38,377 bases of DNA, from positions 1 through 38,377 of IMG/VR virus record IMGVR_UViG_3300032199_000008; one strand, given 5' to 3'. The notes beneath the pieces are model-generated. The model was not told the origin of the DNA and did no database searches. It was given only the letters and a program-made list of their open reading frames with translations. The stretch's first letter is position 1. Each line of letters opens with the position of its first letter. Origin of the DNA: a virus. Position numbers and translations under genes: made by a program. Below are positions 1-6,677 of this stretch, piece after piece.

Positions 1-1
1 G

Positions 2-124
2 ATCAGCGCCAGCACGATCAAGCGCCACCAAAAGAACCCAGGGGCATTATCCGAGTGGCTGGCCGAGTTTGGGCCGAACGACGGCAGACAGTGGAAGCGA
101 GCCATTGGCCCGATAGAGATGTGA
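2..124 (+). CDS. 3' end of an unidentified phage gene (partial)
   Basis: The frame is open from the first bases of the window to a TGA at 122-124 and encodes the last 40 residues of a protein. The tail has SASTIKRHQKNP followed by an amphipathic stretch and a basic end. Some helix-turn-helix proteins end like this, but nothing diagnostic is left and no function is claimed. It reads in the same direction as everything downstream, so it is probably the preceding gene of the early operon. The start lies outside the window. Confidence 0.5.
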   Translation: MSASTIKRHQKNPGALSEWLAEFGPNDGRQWKRAIGPIEM

Positions 125-131
125 GGGGGGA

Positions 132-150
132 CGATCCAAAAGGAGGATCG
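132..150 (+). promoter_or_regulatory. Hairpin enclosing a strong Shine-Dalgarno sequence ahead of the replication gene
   Basis: CGATCC (132-137) and GGATCG (145-150) form a perfect 6-bp inverted repeat. The AGGAGG (141-146) lies in the loop and right arm. Folding would hide this ribosome site. The site is followed by a tiny reading frame (GTG 156 or ATG 162, stop 207-209, 17 codons from GTG) that overlaps the replication gene start at 187. This could couple or gate translation of the replication protein, which also has its own AAGGAA site at 175-180. The pairing is seen directly; the regulatory role is inference. Confidence 0.35.
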
Positions 151-186
151 GAACCGTGACAATGGACGAATACCAAGGAAAAGAAA

Positions 187-1344
187 ATGGCGACAAGTCT
201 ACTCATTGAGGAAAGCCCCCTTCAGGTGTTGCCCACACTGGCAACAGCGGTGGGCTTGAACGAGGCGATCATACTACAGCAGATCCATTACTGGGTCGGG
301 CTGTACCGGAAAGCAAAGGACGCGCACCACAGACATGACGGGGAATGGTGGGTGTACAACACCATCGAGGAATGGCAAAGCAATTTCCCGTTCTGGAGTC
401 AGAGCACCATCGTTCGCACCCTGGACAACCTGCGCAAGCCGTACACCAACCAGGGCGAAAAAGACCCTTGCCCGAGCCGTGGGCCGTTGGTCACGACGGG
501 GCACTACAACCGCAAGGGCTACGACCGCACGCTGTGGTACCGGATCGACTACAAAGAACTCGACAGGCTGACCGCTGCCATTTTGTCAAAATGCCAAAAT
601 GGAACCACGCAAGATGACAAAATGGATCATGGCATTTTGAGTGGACCAATACCAGAGACTACCCAGGAGATTAACGCAGAGACTACTTTTACTGGCGCAT
701 CCGCGCCAGAAACCGGGGATTTGTCTCCTGACGCTATGTTTCCCCCGCAACCCAAGCAAACACGTCGGCGCGCACCTATTCCCAGGGCACGGGATAACCT
801 GGAGTTGTCGGCGGAACTGGTCAAGCGTGGCGCGTCGAACCACTCAGCGTCCGTACCGCCGGCTGCCGGTGGGGCCGACCCGTACATGGACGGGGCACTC
901 GACATTACCTGTTGCCTGCTCCGTATCCGCCGGGACACGCTGACCGAAAAGGAACAAGGGAACTGGGCACGCCGCATTCGAAAAATTGCCGAGGGGGTCG
1001 GCGGCGGCACACCGCTCCTGTACCGTCAAGCCGTGGCCCAGTGGTACCCATACAGCGGGGAAGCGTGGAAGGCCAGGGACGGCGCGCCATACAGCAGCAC
1101 CCCGTTTCGAGACGACTATGAACGATCCATTCAGGGTCTTATGCGCCAAATTTTGAGCGGCACGATCCCGGCGCCTCGCGGCGACGACCTGATCGCCGAC
1201 GTACAAAAAGGAGAACGCGACAATGGCACTAACCACCATCAAGGGCGAAGCGGAACGCCTGGCACAAGCGAAGCTTCAGCGAAGCTTCAGAGAGACATGG
1301 CAGCAGCACTTGCAGGAACGCACGCCGGCGGAGCTGGCGGTTGA
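187..1344 (+). CDS. Phage replication initiation / replisome organizer protein (winged-helix)
   Basis: A 385-residue protein. The N-terminal ~125 residues match the widespread phage replication protein pattern: a LLIEESPLQVLPTLA opening, then NEAIILQQIHYW, then a winged-helix region with WWVYNTIEEWQ and FPFWSQSTIVRTLDNL. These proteins bind the phage origin and recruit the helicase loader. Residues 150-230 are low-complexity linker. Residues ~235-330 form a helical domain comparable in position to DnaD-type C-terminal domains. Start ATG 187 follows AAGGAAAAG. The last 122 nt overlap the helicase-loader gene in another frame, and the extra residues there are simple (Gly/Ala/Thr-rich). The neighbouring DnaC-like gene supports the replication role. 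Origin binding is inferred. Confidence 0.75.
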   Translation: MATSLLIEESPLQVLPTLATAVGLNEAIILQQIHYWVGLYRKAKDAHHRHDGEWWVYNTIEEWQSNFPFWSQSTIVRTLDNLRKPYTNQGEKDPCPSRGPLVTTGHYNRKGYDRTLWYRIDYKELDRLTAAILSKCQNGTTQDDKMDHGILSGPIPETTQEINAETTFTGASAPETGDLSPDAMFPPQPKQTRRRAPIPRARDNLELSAELVKRGASNHSASVPPAAGGADPYMDGALDITCCLLRIRRDTLTEKEQGNWARRIRKIAEGVGGGTPLLYRQAVAQWYPYSGEAWKARDGAPYSSTPFRDDYERSIQGLMRQILSGTIPAPRGDDLIADVQKGERDNGTNHHQGRSGTPGTSEASAKLQRDMAAALAGTHAGGAGG

Positions 1345-2197
1345 ACTGGATCGCCACTGTCCGCACTGCCATCGGTTACTCGTGCCGGATGTTGTCGAGT
1401 ATCCGGCCCCGTGGCTGGAGTCGGGCGTCATTCGCCGTGAGGTATTTGCCGAATGTGACTGCCCGGGTGCCGAACGGGAACGGGAACGCCGCATCGAGAC
1501 CCAGGTCGAATTTGAGGCCAAGCAAAAAGCTGAGGCGCTGCGCCAGGCGTTGGTGCGTGCCGGCATTGTCGGCGACCTGGCCCGGTGCACGTTCGACCAG
1601 TTCAAGCGCCGCGAGAACTGGGGTGCTGCGTCGGCCCTGGCCGGCAAGGTTCGCAAATATGTAGACGCAGTGTTGGGCGACAACCTCCAGGGCAAGCCGT
1701 GGCTGATCATGTACGGGCGTTACGGCACGGGCAAAACCCACCTCGCAGCGGCGGCGATCATTGAGACGGTTACGGCGGGGATGCGTGACTGCTATTTTCG
1801 GGGGTGGACGCAGTACCTATCCCGGCTCAAGGCGAGCTGGAACGACGGGGCCACCGAGCGCACATCAGACATTGAGGCCGAGTTACAGCGGGGGCGGCTG
1901 ATCGTCCTGGACGACATTGACAAGGCCCGTGACCCGTCGGGGTGGGCACGAGAGACGCTGTACACGGTCCTGGAGCGCCGGTATCAGTTACAACTGCCGA
2001 CGATCCTGACGTTCAACTATTCCATGACCGAGACGGACACCGACGCGCCAGGGCAGTATCTACTGGAGCGGTTCATGACGCGGGCCGTGATCGACCGCAT
2101 CCTGGGCGCGAAATGGGACGTGTTGAATTTCGACGGCCCGAGCTACCGCAGCGGGTTGGCGTGGGACGTGACCGCGCCACAGACGGCGAGACGGTAA
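1223..2197 (+). CDS. DnaC/IstB-type AAA+ helicase loader
   Basis: A 324-residue ATPase that would load the replicative helicase at the phage origin. It has a basic, helical N-terminus; a probable zinc site with CPHC (C46, C49) and CDC (C78, C80); and an AAA+ core with Walker A GRYGTGKT (165-172) and Walker B RLIVLDDID (225-233). The order of N-terminal Cys motif, helical linker and ATPase core is that of phage DnaC-like proteins, and the length is normal. ATG 1223 is preceded by AAAAGGAG at a good distance, which supports this start despite a 122-nt overlap with the upstream gene. Directly downstream of the initiator gene, it completes an initiator-loader pair. No helicase gene is visible here, so the loader may use the host DnaB. 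Confidence 0.88.
   Translation: MALTTIKGEAERLAQAKLQRSFRETWQQHLQERTPAELAVELDRHCPHCHRLLVPDVVEYPAPWLESGVIRREVFAECDCPGAERERERRIETQVEFEAKQKAEALRQALVRAGIVGDLARCTFDQFKRRENWGAASALAGKVRKYVDAVLGDNLQGKPWLIMYGRYGTGKTHLAAAAIIETVTAGMRDCYFRGWTQYLSRLKASWNDGATERTSDIEAELQRGRLIVLDDIDKARDPSGWARETLYTVLERRYQLQLPTILTFNYSMTETDTDAPGQYLLERFMTRAVIDRILGAKWDVLNFDGPSYRSGLAWDVTAPQTARR
1268..1289 (+). repeat. Perfect 11-bp tandem duplication in the overlap of the two replication genes
   Basis: GCGAAGCTTCA occurs twice head to tail (1268-1278 and 1279-1289). The unit is 11 bp, so duplication or loss changes the reading frame of both the initiator's 3' end and the helicase loader's 5' end, which overlap here. It looks like a slippage or duplication scar. 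Confidence 0.7.
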
Positions 2198-2221
2198 GAC
2201 CACCAAAAAGGAGCGATGACG

Positions 2222-2446
2222 ATGGCATACTTTCCGAACGGCATGGCAGCCGAGGCGTACAAAGAGCAGTACTGTTACCGCTGTGTCCATTGTGATGGGG
2301 AATACTGCCCCGTCCTGGACATTCACGAGTTGCACAACTATGACCAGGTAAAAGACCCGATATTGCGGGGCATTCTCGACACGCTGATCCCGTCGAAGGG
2401 CGCGACGAACGAGCAATGCGCGATGTTTGTGGAGCGGGTGAAATGA
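2222..2446 (+). CDS. Small Cys-rich protein, probable zinc binder
   Basis: A 74-residue protein of unknown function. It carries a Cys cluster CYRCVHCDGEYC near residue 20 and an acidic C-terminal half, suggesting a treble-clef or ribbon-like metal site. Two in-frame ATGs exist. The one at 2222 is preferred because AAAAAGGAG (2205-2213) lies 8 nt upstream, whereas ATG 2216 is too close to it. The stop overlaps the next ATG (ATGA). Position between replication genes suggests a role in early nucleic-acid metabolism, but that is context only. Confidence 0.7.
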   Translation: MAYFPNGMAAEAYKEQYCYRCVHCDGEYCPVLDIHELHNYDQVKDPILRGILDTLIPSKGATNEQCAMFVERVK

Positions 2447-2601
2447 GACGCATAGTACAGGCATTCATTTATCAGACATACCGGCGGCACCTCGACGAAC
2501 GGCACAACGCCGACTTTGAGGTCTGCCGGCGTCCGTTGTGCCGGTTGGCGGCAGCGGCAGAGCGCACGTTGTACGCCTGGCTGTACGACTGGGGGATGTA
2601 G
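2443..2601 (+). CDS. Small basic hypothetical protein
   Basis: A 52-residue Arg-rich protein whose ATG overlaps the preceding TGA (ATGA), showing translational coupling. It contains several Tyr/Trp (YQTYRRHL, LYAWLYDW) and two Cys (CRRPLC). No recognisable family. A longer in-frame version would start at 2416 inside the previous gene but lacks SD support. Confidence 0.55.
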   Translation: MRRIVQAFIYQTYRRHLDERHNADFEVCRRPLCRLAAAAERTLYAWLYDWGM

Positions 2602-2604
2602 CCA

Positions 2605-2904
2605 ATGCCACGTCGTCCGCGTTACTCAGCCCATCCCGACGGCAACCAACCGCAGATCGTCCAGGAACTAGAGGACTGTGGTTACTACGTCGTCAACCTG
2701 TCGCGCACCGGGCACGTGTTCGACCTGGCCGTGTGGGGCTTTGACTGGCACATCCAGGACCACGTGTGGCGCATGATCGAGGTTAAAACCGACGATGGCA
2801 AACTGACCGCCGCACAGCAGGCATTCCAGGAGGAACACCCCGGCGCAGTACACACGGCGCGCAACCTGGAGGACGTGCTGCGTGCATTTGGGAGGGGGCA
2901 ATGA
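2605..2904 (+). CDS. VRR-NUC-like PD-(D/E)XK nuclease
   Basis: A 99-residue protein with the pattern of phage VRR-NUC nucleases, small Holliday-junction-resolvase-like or structure-specific endonucleases of the PD-(D/E)XK fold. The sequence shows an early Gln region (NQPQIVQELED), FDLAVW supplying the metal-binding Asp, then MIEVKTDDGKLTAAQQAF supplying the E-x-K and the conserved Gln helix. Length is normal for the minimal domain. It follows the helicase loader and probably processes branched replication or packaging intermediates. The stop overlaps the next ATG. Substrate specificity is inferred. Confidence 0.82.
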   Translation: MPRRPRYSAHPDGNQPQIVQELEDCGYYVVNLSRTGHVFDLAVWGFDWHIQDHVWRMIEVKTDDGKLTAAQQAFQEEHPGAVHTARNLEDVLRAFGRGQ

Positions 2905-3119
2905 CCACCGAGGGCTGCGCCTATCGCCTGTATCGTCTATCTGACCAGGACCGGGCGTGCTTTACGTGCCAACTGCCCGAGTGCGACTAGGACAACCCAG
3001 CGTGTCCGTTCTGTGCGGTGGACCCGGTGACGGTGGTCATTCGGGCGTTCGAGAAGATGTTGAGCGAACAGGTAAGCCGCGCGGCGGCGCGCATTTTGAG
3101 GGAGGCGAACCGTGTCTGA
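2901..3119 (+). pseudogene. Small zinc-finger-like gene interrupted by an in-frame amber codon
   Basis: ATG 2901 overlaps the stop of the nuclease gene. The frame runs 29 codons to TAG 2988-2990, then stays open in the same frame to TGA 3117-3119. Across the stop it reads CFTCQLPECD-stop-DNPACPFC, where the two halves together make a typical phage Cys motif (C-x2-C, C, CPxC). The second half continues as a plausible helix. A single change from a sense codon such as GAG to TAG would explain this. Many undoubted genes here end in TAG, so genome-wide TAG recoding is unlikely. Options are a decayed gene, a sequencing error or programmed readthrough. Confidence 0.5.
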
Positions 3120-3273
3120 CATTCTCTACGACGCATTGGGTATCCTGTTGTTGGCCGGCTGGGTGCTGTCCCTGGCCCTGTCGGCGCGTGGCTGCCCAGG
3201 GCGGGAGTACATGCACCGCAAGCCGAAAGAGATCACCGGGGTGGCCTATTGGCTGTGGGAGAAGCGACGATGA
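3112..3273 (+). CDS. Small single-TM membrane protein
   Basis: A 53-residue protein starting with GTG 3112, preceded by a strong AGGGAGG. Residues ~4-24 form one hydrophobic segment (ILLLAGWVLSLAL), followed by a basic cytoplasmic-type tail (MHRKPKE, EKRR). The start overlaps the end of the amber-split frame, and the TGA overlaps the next ATG. Unknown function; one of several one-TM mini-proteins in this operon. Confidence 0.65.
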   Translation: MSDILYDALGILLLAGWVLSLALSARGCPGREYMHRKPKEITGVAYWLWEKRR

Positions 3274-4061
3274 CACTGATCGAGCACACCTTATGGGGCA
3301 CGCGGGACAAGGTGCAGGTTGCCATCGACCGGCTGCGCAGCTTTGAACCGCCGGAGGGTTACTATCTGGCCTTTTCCGGCGGCAAGGACTCGATCACTGT
3401 CCACCGACTGGCAGAGTTGGCGGATGTGCGTTTTGACGCGCATTACAACGTGACCACGGTCGATCCGCCCGAGCTGACGGCATTTATCCGAGCCAACTAT
3501 CCCGGCGTCGAGTGGCACAGGCCGGAAATGTCGATGTTTCGGCTGATCGTTCACAAGCGATGGCCGCCGATGCGCCAGAAGCGGTACTGCTGCGAACGTC
3601 TGAAAGAGCACGGCGGGACAGGTCGGCGGGCAGTCACGGGCATCCGCTGGGAAGAGTCATACCAACGCAGCACGCGCCGCATGGTAGAGTCCTGTCACGC
3701 GGACAAGACCAAAGTCTATATCAACCCGATCCTAGACTGGACCGAGGGCGACGTGTGGGAGTTCATTCGCGCTGAGGGCCTGGCTTATTGTTCGCTCTAC
3801 GACGAGGGCTTCGACCGGCTGGGCTGTATTCTGTGTCCGATGGAAACCAACCCCGACGCCATACAGCGGCACATCGAGCGATGGCCCCAGTTTGCGGACG
3901 CATACGTCCACACATTCGACCGGGTGATCGCGCTGCGCAAGGCAGAGGGGCGGCGGTGCACGTTCGACACGGGGCGGGCGCTTTTTGACTGGTGGATCGA
4001 CCGGCGCCCGCGACCGCAACAGGAACAGGATGAGCGCCTGTTCGAGATGGAGGCAGTATGA
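3270..4061 (+). CDS. Phage PAPS-reductase-family PP-loop protein
   Basis: A 263-residue adenylate-binding protein of the PAPS reductase/DndC superfamily. The P-loop-like SGGKDS is near residues 40-45. It is followed by KRYCCERLKEH (~110-120) and a C-terminal pair DRLGCILCPM, the Cys arrangement usual in phage members and potentially an Fe-S or zinc site. ATG 3270 overlaps the preceding TGA. Such genes are common in phage early regions and have been linked to sulfur transfer and nucleic-acid modification, but most lack a proven reaction. Here it sits 450 bp before a TGT/DpdA-like gene, making a base- or tRNA-modification role attractive. It is not QueC by motif, and no other Dnd genes are present. 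Confidence 0.8.
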   Translation: MTLIEHTLWGTRDKVQVAIDRLRSFEPPEGYYLAFSGGKDSITVHRLAELADVRFDAHYNVTTVDPPELTAFIRANYPGVEWHRPEMSMFRLIVHKRWPPMRQKRYCCERLKEHGGTGRRAVTGIRWEESYQRSTRRMVESCHADKTKVYINPILDWTEGDVWEFIRAEGLAYCSLYDEGFDRLGCILCPMETNPDAIQRHIERWPQFADAYVHTFDRVIALRKAEGRRCTFDTGRALFDWWIDRRPRPQQEQDERLFEMEAV

Positions 4062-4222
4062 ACATAGCCGAGTACCATGTCGTGTGGGCCGCCGCCGCCA
4101 CCGGACTGGTGGTCCTTCTCACTGGCCTGCCCTGTGCGCTGTGGCTGGCGCAGGTTATCCTCGACCGGCGTGCCGAACGTGACGGTCCGGTCATTCGCAA
4201 CAGAGGGAAGGTAGTCAAATGA
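4058..4222 (+). CDS. Small single-TM membrane protein
   Basis: A 54-residue protein translated through an ATGA overlap with the PP-loop gene, and itself overlapping the acetyltransferase start. One hydrophobic segment at residues ~9-34 (AAATGLVVLLTGLPCALWLA) precedes a basic tail. The function is unknown. Confidence 0.6.
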   Translation: MNIAEYHVVWAAAATGLVVLLTGLPCALWLAQVILDRRAERDGPVIRNRGKVVK

Positions 4223-4539
4223 TATTCGAGATCCTGACGGATGCCATGGCGCACGGCGAGTTGATCCTGGTAGAGGGCGGTTTTTGTAACTGGCACCTGT
4301 GCCGCAATGGGCAGTTGACCATCCGCGAGATCATGGTCCTGCCAGAACGGCGGGGCCAGGGGGTCGGGCGCGGAATGCTGGAGACACTGAAACAAACGCC
4401 GGGCGCAACGTCCATTTTCGCAAAATGCCCGGTAGACCTGCCGAGTAACGGATGGTATCGGGCAATGGGGTTTGAGAACGTCGGGGCCGAGACAACGCCA
4501 AGTGGACGGGAATTGAACCTATGGAGACTCCCACTTTGA
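4219..4539 (+). CDS. GNAT-family N-acetyltransferase (short)
   Basis: A 106-residue protein with the acetyl-CoA-binding motif A of GNAT enzymes, VLPERRGQGVGRGML (~40-54, the Q/R-x-x-G-x-G loop), and the closing NGWYRAMGFE (~77-86). It transfers acetyl from acetyl-CoA to an amine on an unknown substrate. It is at the short end of the family (usually 140-180), lacking much of the first helices, but the core is intact. Translation starts in an ATGA overlap, and the end overlaps the next gene by 19 nt. Confidence 0.8.
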   Translation: MIFEILTDAMAHGELILVEGGFCNWHLCRNGQLTIREIMVLPERRGQGVGRGMLETLKQTPGATSIFAKCPVDLPSNGWYRAMGFENVGAETTPSGRELNLWRLPL

Positions 4540-5216
4540 TCTTTTGTGGCGGCGGGAATGAACGCTTTTACCGCATCGCAACCGAGGCCGGGTTCGAGTA
4601 CGGCGCACGCCTGCCGGATACGGTGTACGGGCCATTGTATTTCGCTGACCAGGAATACAAGGCGCCCGACCGTGCGGCATATATGGCAGCGTTGGCGGAG
4701 CACCGTCCGTACATGGCGACGGTGCTCGACCTGGAGCGTGCCGACCAACTGCCCGAGGTGCTCGGCTGGGCCGAGGAAGCGGCGCGGCATGTCCAGGTTG
4801 TGATGCTCATTCCCAAGGCGTCCGGGGTGATCACCCGGCTGCCCCGGCGTATTGGCGGAGCCGATGTGCGGTTGGGGTATTCAGTCCCTACCCGGTACGG
4901 CGGAACGTTCGTGCCCGTGTGGGAGTTCGACGGTTGGCCGGTGCACCTGTTGGGCGGATCGCCACATAAACAAATGGCCCTGCGCCGGTATATGGATGTG
5001 GTCAGTGTGGATGGCAACATGTCCAGCAAGATGGCGACGAAATTCTGCGGCTTTTGGGTACCTGGGACTGCCAGGTATGCGAGTGATCGATGGTGGCCCA
5101 CCTTACTTGAAGCGGACGGCGTGCGGTGGGGGGATGGATCAAACTCGGCAGGCGGGCCAGACGAGGCGTTCCGGCGGTCGTGTGAAAACATTATGCGAGC
5201 ATGGAGGAAGCAATGA
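4521..5216 (+). CDS. TGT/DpdA-like queuine tRNA-ribosyltransferase-fold protein
   Basis: A 231-residue protein resembling phage TGT-like TIM-barrel proteins related to DpdA, which exchange guanine for a 7-deazaguanine in DNA or tRNA. Seen: LIFCGGGNERFYRI at the start, a strand-rich middle, HLLGGS (142-147) recalling the TGT HLLG signature, then VVSVDGN (160-166), whose D164 is a candidate nucleophile. It is shorter than bacterial TGT (~370), as phage versions can be. No preQ0 synthesis genes (FolE, QueC, QueD, QueE) or transporter occur here, so a base would have to come from the host or from elsewhere in the genome. The call rests on pattern resemblance only. Confidence 0.5.
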   Translation: METPTLIFCGGGNERFYRIATEAGFEYGARLPDTVYGPLYFADQEYKAPDRAAYMAALAEHRPYMATVLDLERADQLPEVLGWAEEAARHVQVVMLIPKASGVITRLPRRIGGADVRLGYSVPTRYGGTFVPVWEFDGWPVHLLGGSPHKQMALRRYMDVVSVDGNMSSKMATKFCGFWVPGTARYASDRWWPTLLEADGVRWGDGSNSAGGPDEAFRRSCENIMRAWRKQ

Positions 5217-5302
5217 TCAAGCCGTGGTTACGTGTGATCCTGTGGTGTGTCCTGGTCGCCATCGTCGCCGGGCTGGCGGTGTACCTGGGGGTGGTGAGAT
5301 GA
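5213..5302 (+). CDS. 29-residue membrane peptide
   Basis: ATG 5213 overlaps the previous TGA, and the TGA overlaps the next ATG. The product is almost entirely one TM helix (WLRVILWCVLVAIVAGLAVY) with positive residues at both ends. Its tight coupling on both sides argues that it is real. Unknown function. Confidence 0.5.
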   Translation: MIKPWLRVILWCVLVAIVAGLAVYLGVVR

Positions 5303-5703
5303 ACGAGACGCCACAAAAAACCGTCGAACAACAGGTGTACGACAACATCAAGGCGCGCAAATACGCCGACTATCCGCCCGACGTGCTCCTGGTGCGCCAA
5401 CTGGTCAAGGCCACCGAGGAACTAGCCGAGGCGCTGAGTCATTGCCGGACGGCGGTCCAGTACACGCAGGTCAACCAACTCATTGACGACGTGTCCCGAC
5501 TCGGGCGGCAGGCGCGGGCGTTGTTCGACAACCGCCTGGTATGGAACCTGGTGCAACTGACGCCAGAACAGCGGGCTGCGTTACCTGAAGAGGTTGTAGA
5601 CGTGGCTATCCCGTTGGACGTGGCGGCTGTTGTGCTGGACATGGACATGAGCGTTGCCAAACTGGAAAAGAGCAGCAGGGACATCAAGAGGGGTGTGAGA
5701 TGA
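5299..5703 (+). CDS. MazG-like NTP pyrophosphohydrolase-fold protein
   Basis: A 134-residue helical protein with the metal-binding signature of all-alpha NTP pyrophosphatases: KATEELAEAL (E40, E41, E44) and EEVVDVAI (E98, D101). MazG-like enzymes hydrolyse dNTPs or alarmone precursors to monophosphates and are frequent in phages. The spacing between the two acidic motifs is longer than in minimal MazG, with a Gln/Asn-rich insertion between. The ATG overlaps the stop of the membrane peptide gene, and the TGA overlaps the next ATG. Confidence 0.68.
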   Translation: MNETPQKTVEQQVYDNIKARKYADYPPDVLLVRQLVKATEELAEALSHCRTAVQYTQVNQLIDDVSRLGRQARALFDNRLVWNLVQLTPEQRAALPEEVVDVAIPLDVAAVVLDMDMSVAKLEKSSRDIKRGVR

Positions 5704-5888
5704 AACGTTTTACCTCATACCCGGCGCTGTTCGGGCGGCTTGAATTTCACGCAGAGTCTATCGACGATGACGGTCAGTGGCGTGTGGCCCTGATGCTACT
5801 GCCATCCGAGGCCGTGCGGATGGCGTTCGCCCTGCTATGGGGCGCGGCTTGCACGGTAGTTCGTACATGGTGGGAGAAGATGAGATGA
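5700..5888 (+). CDS. Small hypothetical protein with hydrophobic C-terminal segment
   Basis: A 62-residue protein coupled by ATGA overlaps on both sides. The first half is mixed (FGRLEFHAESIDDDGQWRV). The second half, MAFALLWGAACTVVRTWW, could be a membrane or amphipathic helix. No family recognised. Confidence 0.55.
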   Translation: MKRFTSYPALFGRLEFHAESIDDDGQWRVALMLLPSEAVRMAFALLWGAACTVVRTWWEKMR

Positions 5889-6208
5889 CCATTCATACCG
5901 TCTACATTGCCGGGCCGTACACCAAGCCGGACCCGGTGCTGAATGTGCGGGCGCATTGCATGGCAGCCGAGCAGGTGCGCAAGATGGGCCTGTTGCCCTT
6001 TGTACCGCTGTTGTCTCACCTGTGGCACCTCGTCTCTCCGCACGACTATGACTATTGGATGGAAATGGATCTCGAATGGGTGGCGCAATGCGACGCCGTG
6101 CTGCGCCTGCCGGGTGAGTCTGCCGGCGCGGACAGCGAGGTGCGCATGGCGAAAGAGATGGGCAAGCCGGTGTTTTACTCGGTCGATGAACTGAGGGAGG
6201 CAAGATGA
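5885..6208 (+). CDS. Nucleoside 2-deoxyribosyltransferase-like protein (DUF4406 type)
   Basis: A 107-residue protein with the hallmark VYIAGPY at residues 6-12 and GADSEVRMAKEMGKPVF near 81-97. This is the fold of nucleoside 2-deoxyribosyltransferases and DUF4406 proteins, which bind nucleotides and cleave or exchange N-glycosidic bonds. A role in nucleotide salvage or clearance of modified nucleotides fits its neighbours (MazG-like and NrdD-like genes). The start at ATG 5885 overlaps the previous stop; an upstream in-frame ATG at 5777 lies wholly inside the previous gene and is not favoured. Confidence 0.78.
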   Translation: MTIHTVYIAGPYTKPDPVLNVRAHCMAAEQVRKMGLLPFVPLLSHLWHLVSPHDYDYWMEMDLEWVAQCDAVLRLPGESAGADSEVRMAKEMGKPVFYSVDELREAR

Positions 6209-6390
6209 GCGAACAGGAAAAGCCAAAGGTCAAGCGGGTTCGGTGTGAAGTTTACTCCAGGATCGTGGGGTATCTTCGCCCCGTACAGAACTGGCACGAA
6301 GCGAAGCGGCTTGAATTCTCGCAGCGCCGCACCTACGACGTGCCAGCGGCGGCGAAACTGGAAACGATGGGGGACGAGGAGGCCACATGA
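6205..6390 (+). CDS. Stand-alone C-terminal tail of anaerobic ribonucleotide reductase (NrdD-like)
   Basis: A 61-residue protein almost wholly consisting of a segment like the extreme C-terminus of class III ribonucleotide reductase NrdD: CEVYSRIVGYLRPVQNW followed by EAKRLEFSQRR. In full NrdD the R-x-x-G-Y loop carries the glycyl radical; here that glycine would be G22. There is no upstream zinc-ribbon Cys set and no catalytic barrel. Similar solitary tails are known in phages and anaerobes and are usually annotated only as NrdD-related. The protein could act as a radical-domain spare part, as GrcA does for pyruvate formate-lyase, but that is inference. ATGA overlaps on both sides. Confidence 0.65.
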   Translation: MSEQEKPKVKRVRCEVYSRIVGYLRPVQNWHEAKRLEFSQRRTYDVPAAAKLETMGDEEAT

Positions 6391-6623
6391 CCCAACCAAC
6401 GGAGCCGAGGGGCGCGGCGACTGAGGATGGGGGGACTGACGCGGGCATGGCGCGGCTGTGGCTGTGCCCGTCTTGCCATTTCGCGGTGGGTTTCATTGAC
6501 GACGAAAACAACCTGGTTATCTGGCGACCGGAGGGCAGTATCACGCTGCGATCCGGCGTGTTCGTGTGCGCGTGTGGAGAAGTTATTCACTGGATAGAAG
6601 CGGTCAAGCCGCTGCCATTCTAG
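6387..6623 (+). CDS. Small zinc-ribbon protein
   Basis: A 78-residue protein with CPSC near residue 27 and CAC near residue 60 (LWLCPSCHF ... FVCACGEV), a four-Cys ribbon likely to bind one zinc. A disordered N-terminus precedes it. It is the last gene of the early run and is followed by hairpins. Unknown function; possibly nucleic-acid binding. Confidence 0.65.
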   Translation: MTQPTEPRGAATEDGGTDAGMARLWLCPSCHFAVGFIDDENNLVIWRPEGSITLRSGVFVCACGEVIHWIEAVKPLPF

Positions 6624-6677
6624 TCTGACAACTGAGCAGGCGCGGGGACGGATAAAGCCCCGGCCACGTCGGAGATG

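Noticed and set aside
2988-2990. Genome-wide reassignment of TAG to an amino acid
   Set aside because: Many confident genes here end in TAG (for example capsid-protease at 21307, endonuclease at 24058, tail protein at 38147) directly before new genes, so TAG works as a stop.
3270-4061. A Dnd phosphorothioation system based on the DndC-like gene
   Set aside because: No DndA, B, D or E partners are nearby; the gene is the common solitary phage type.
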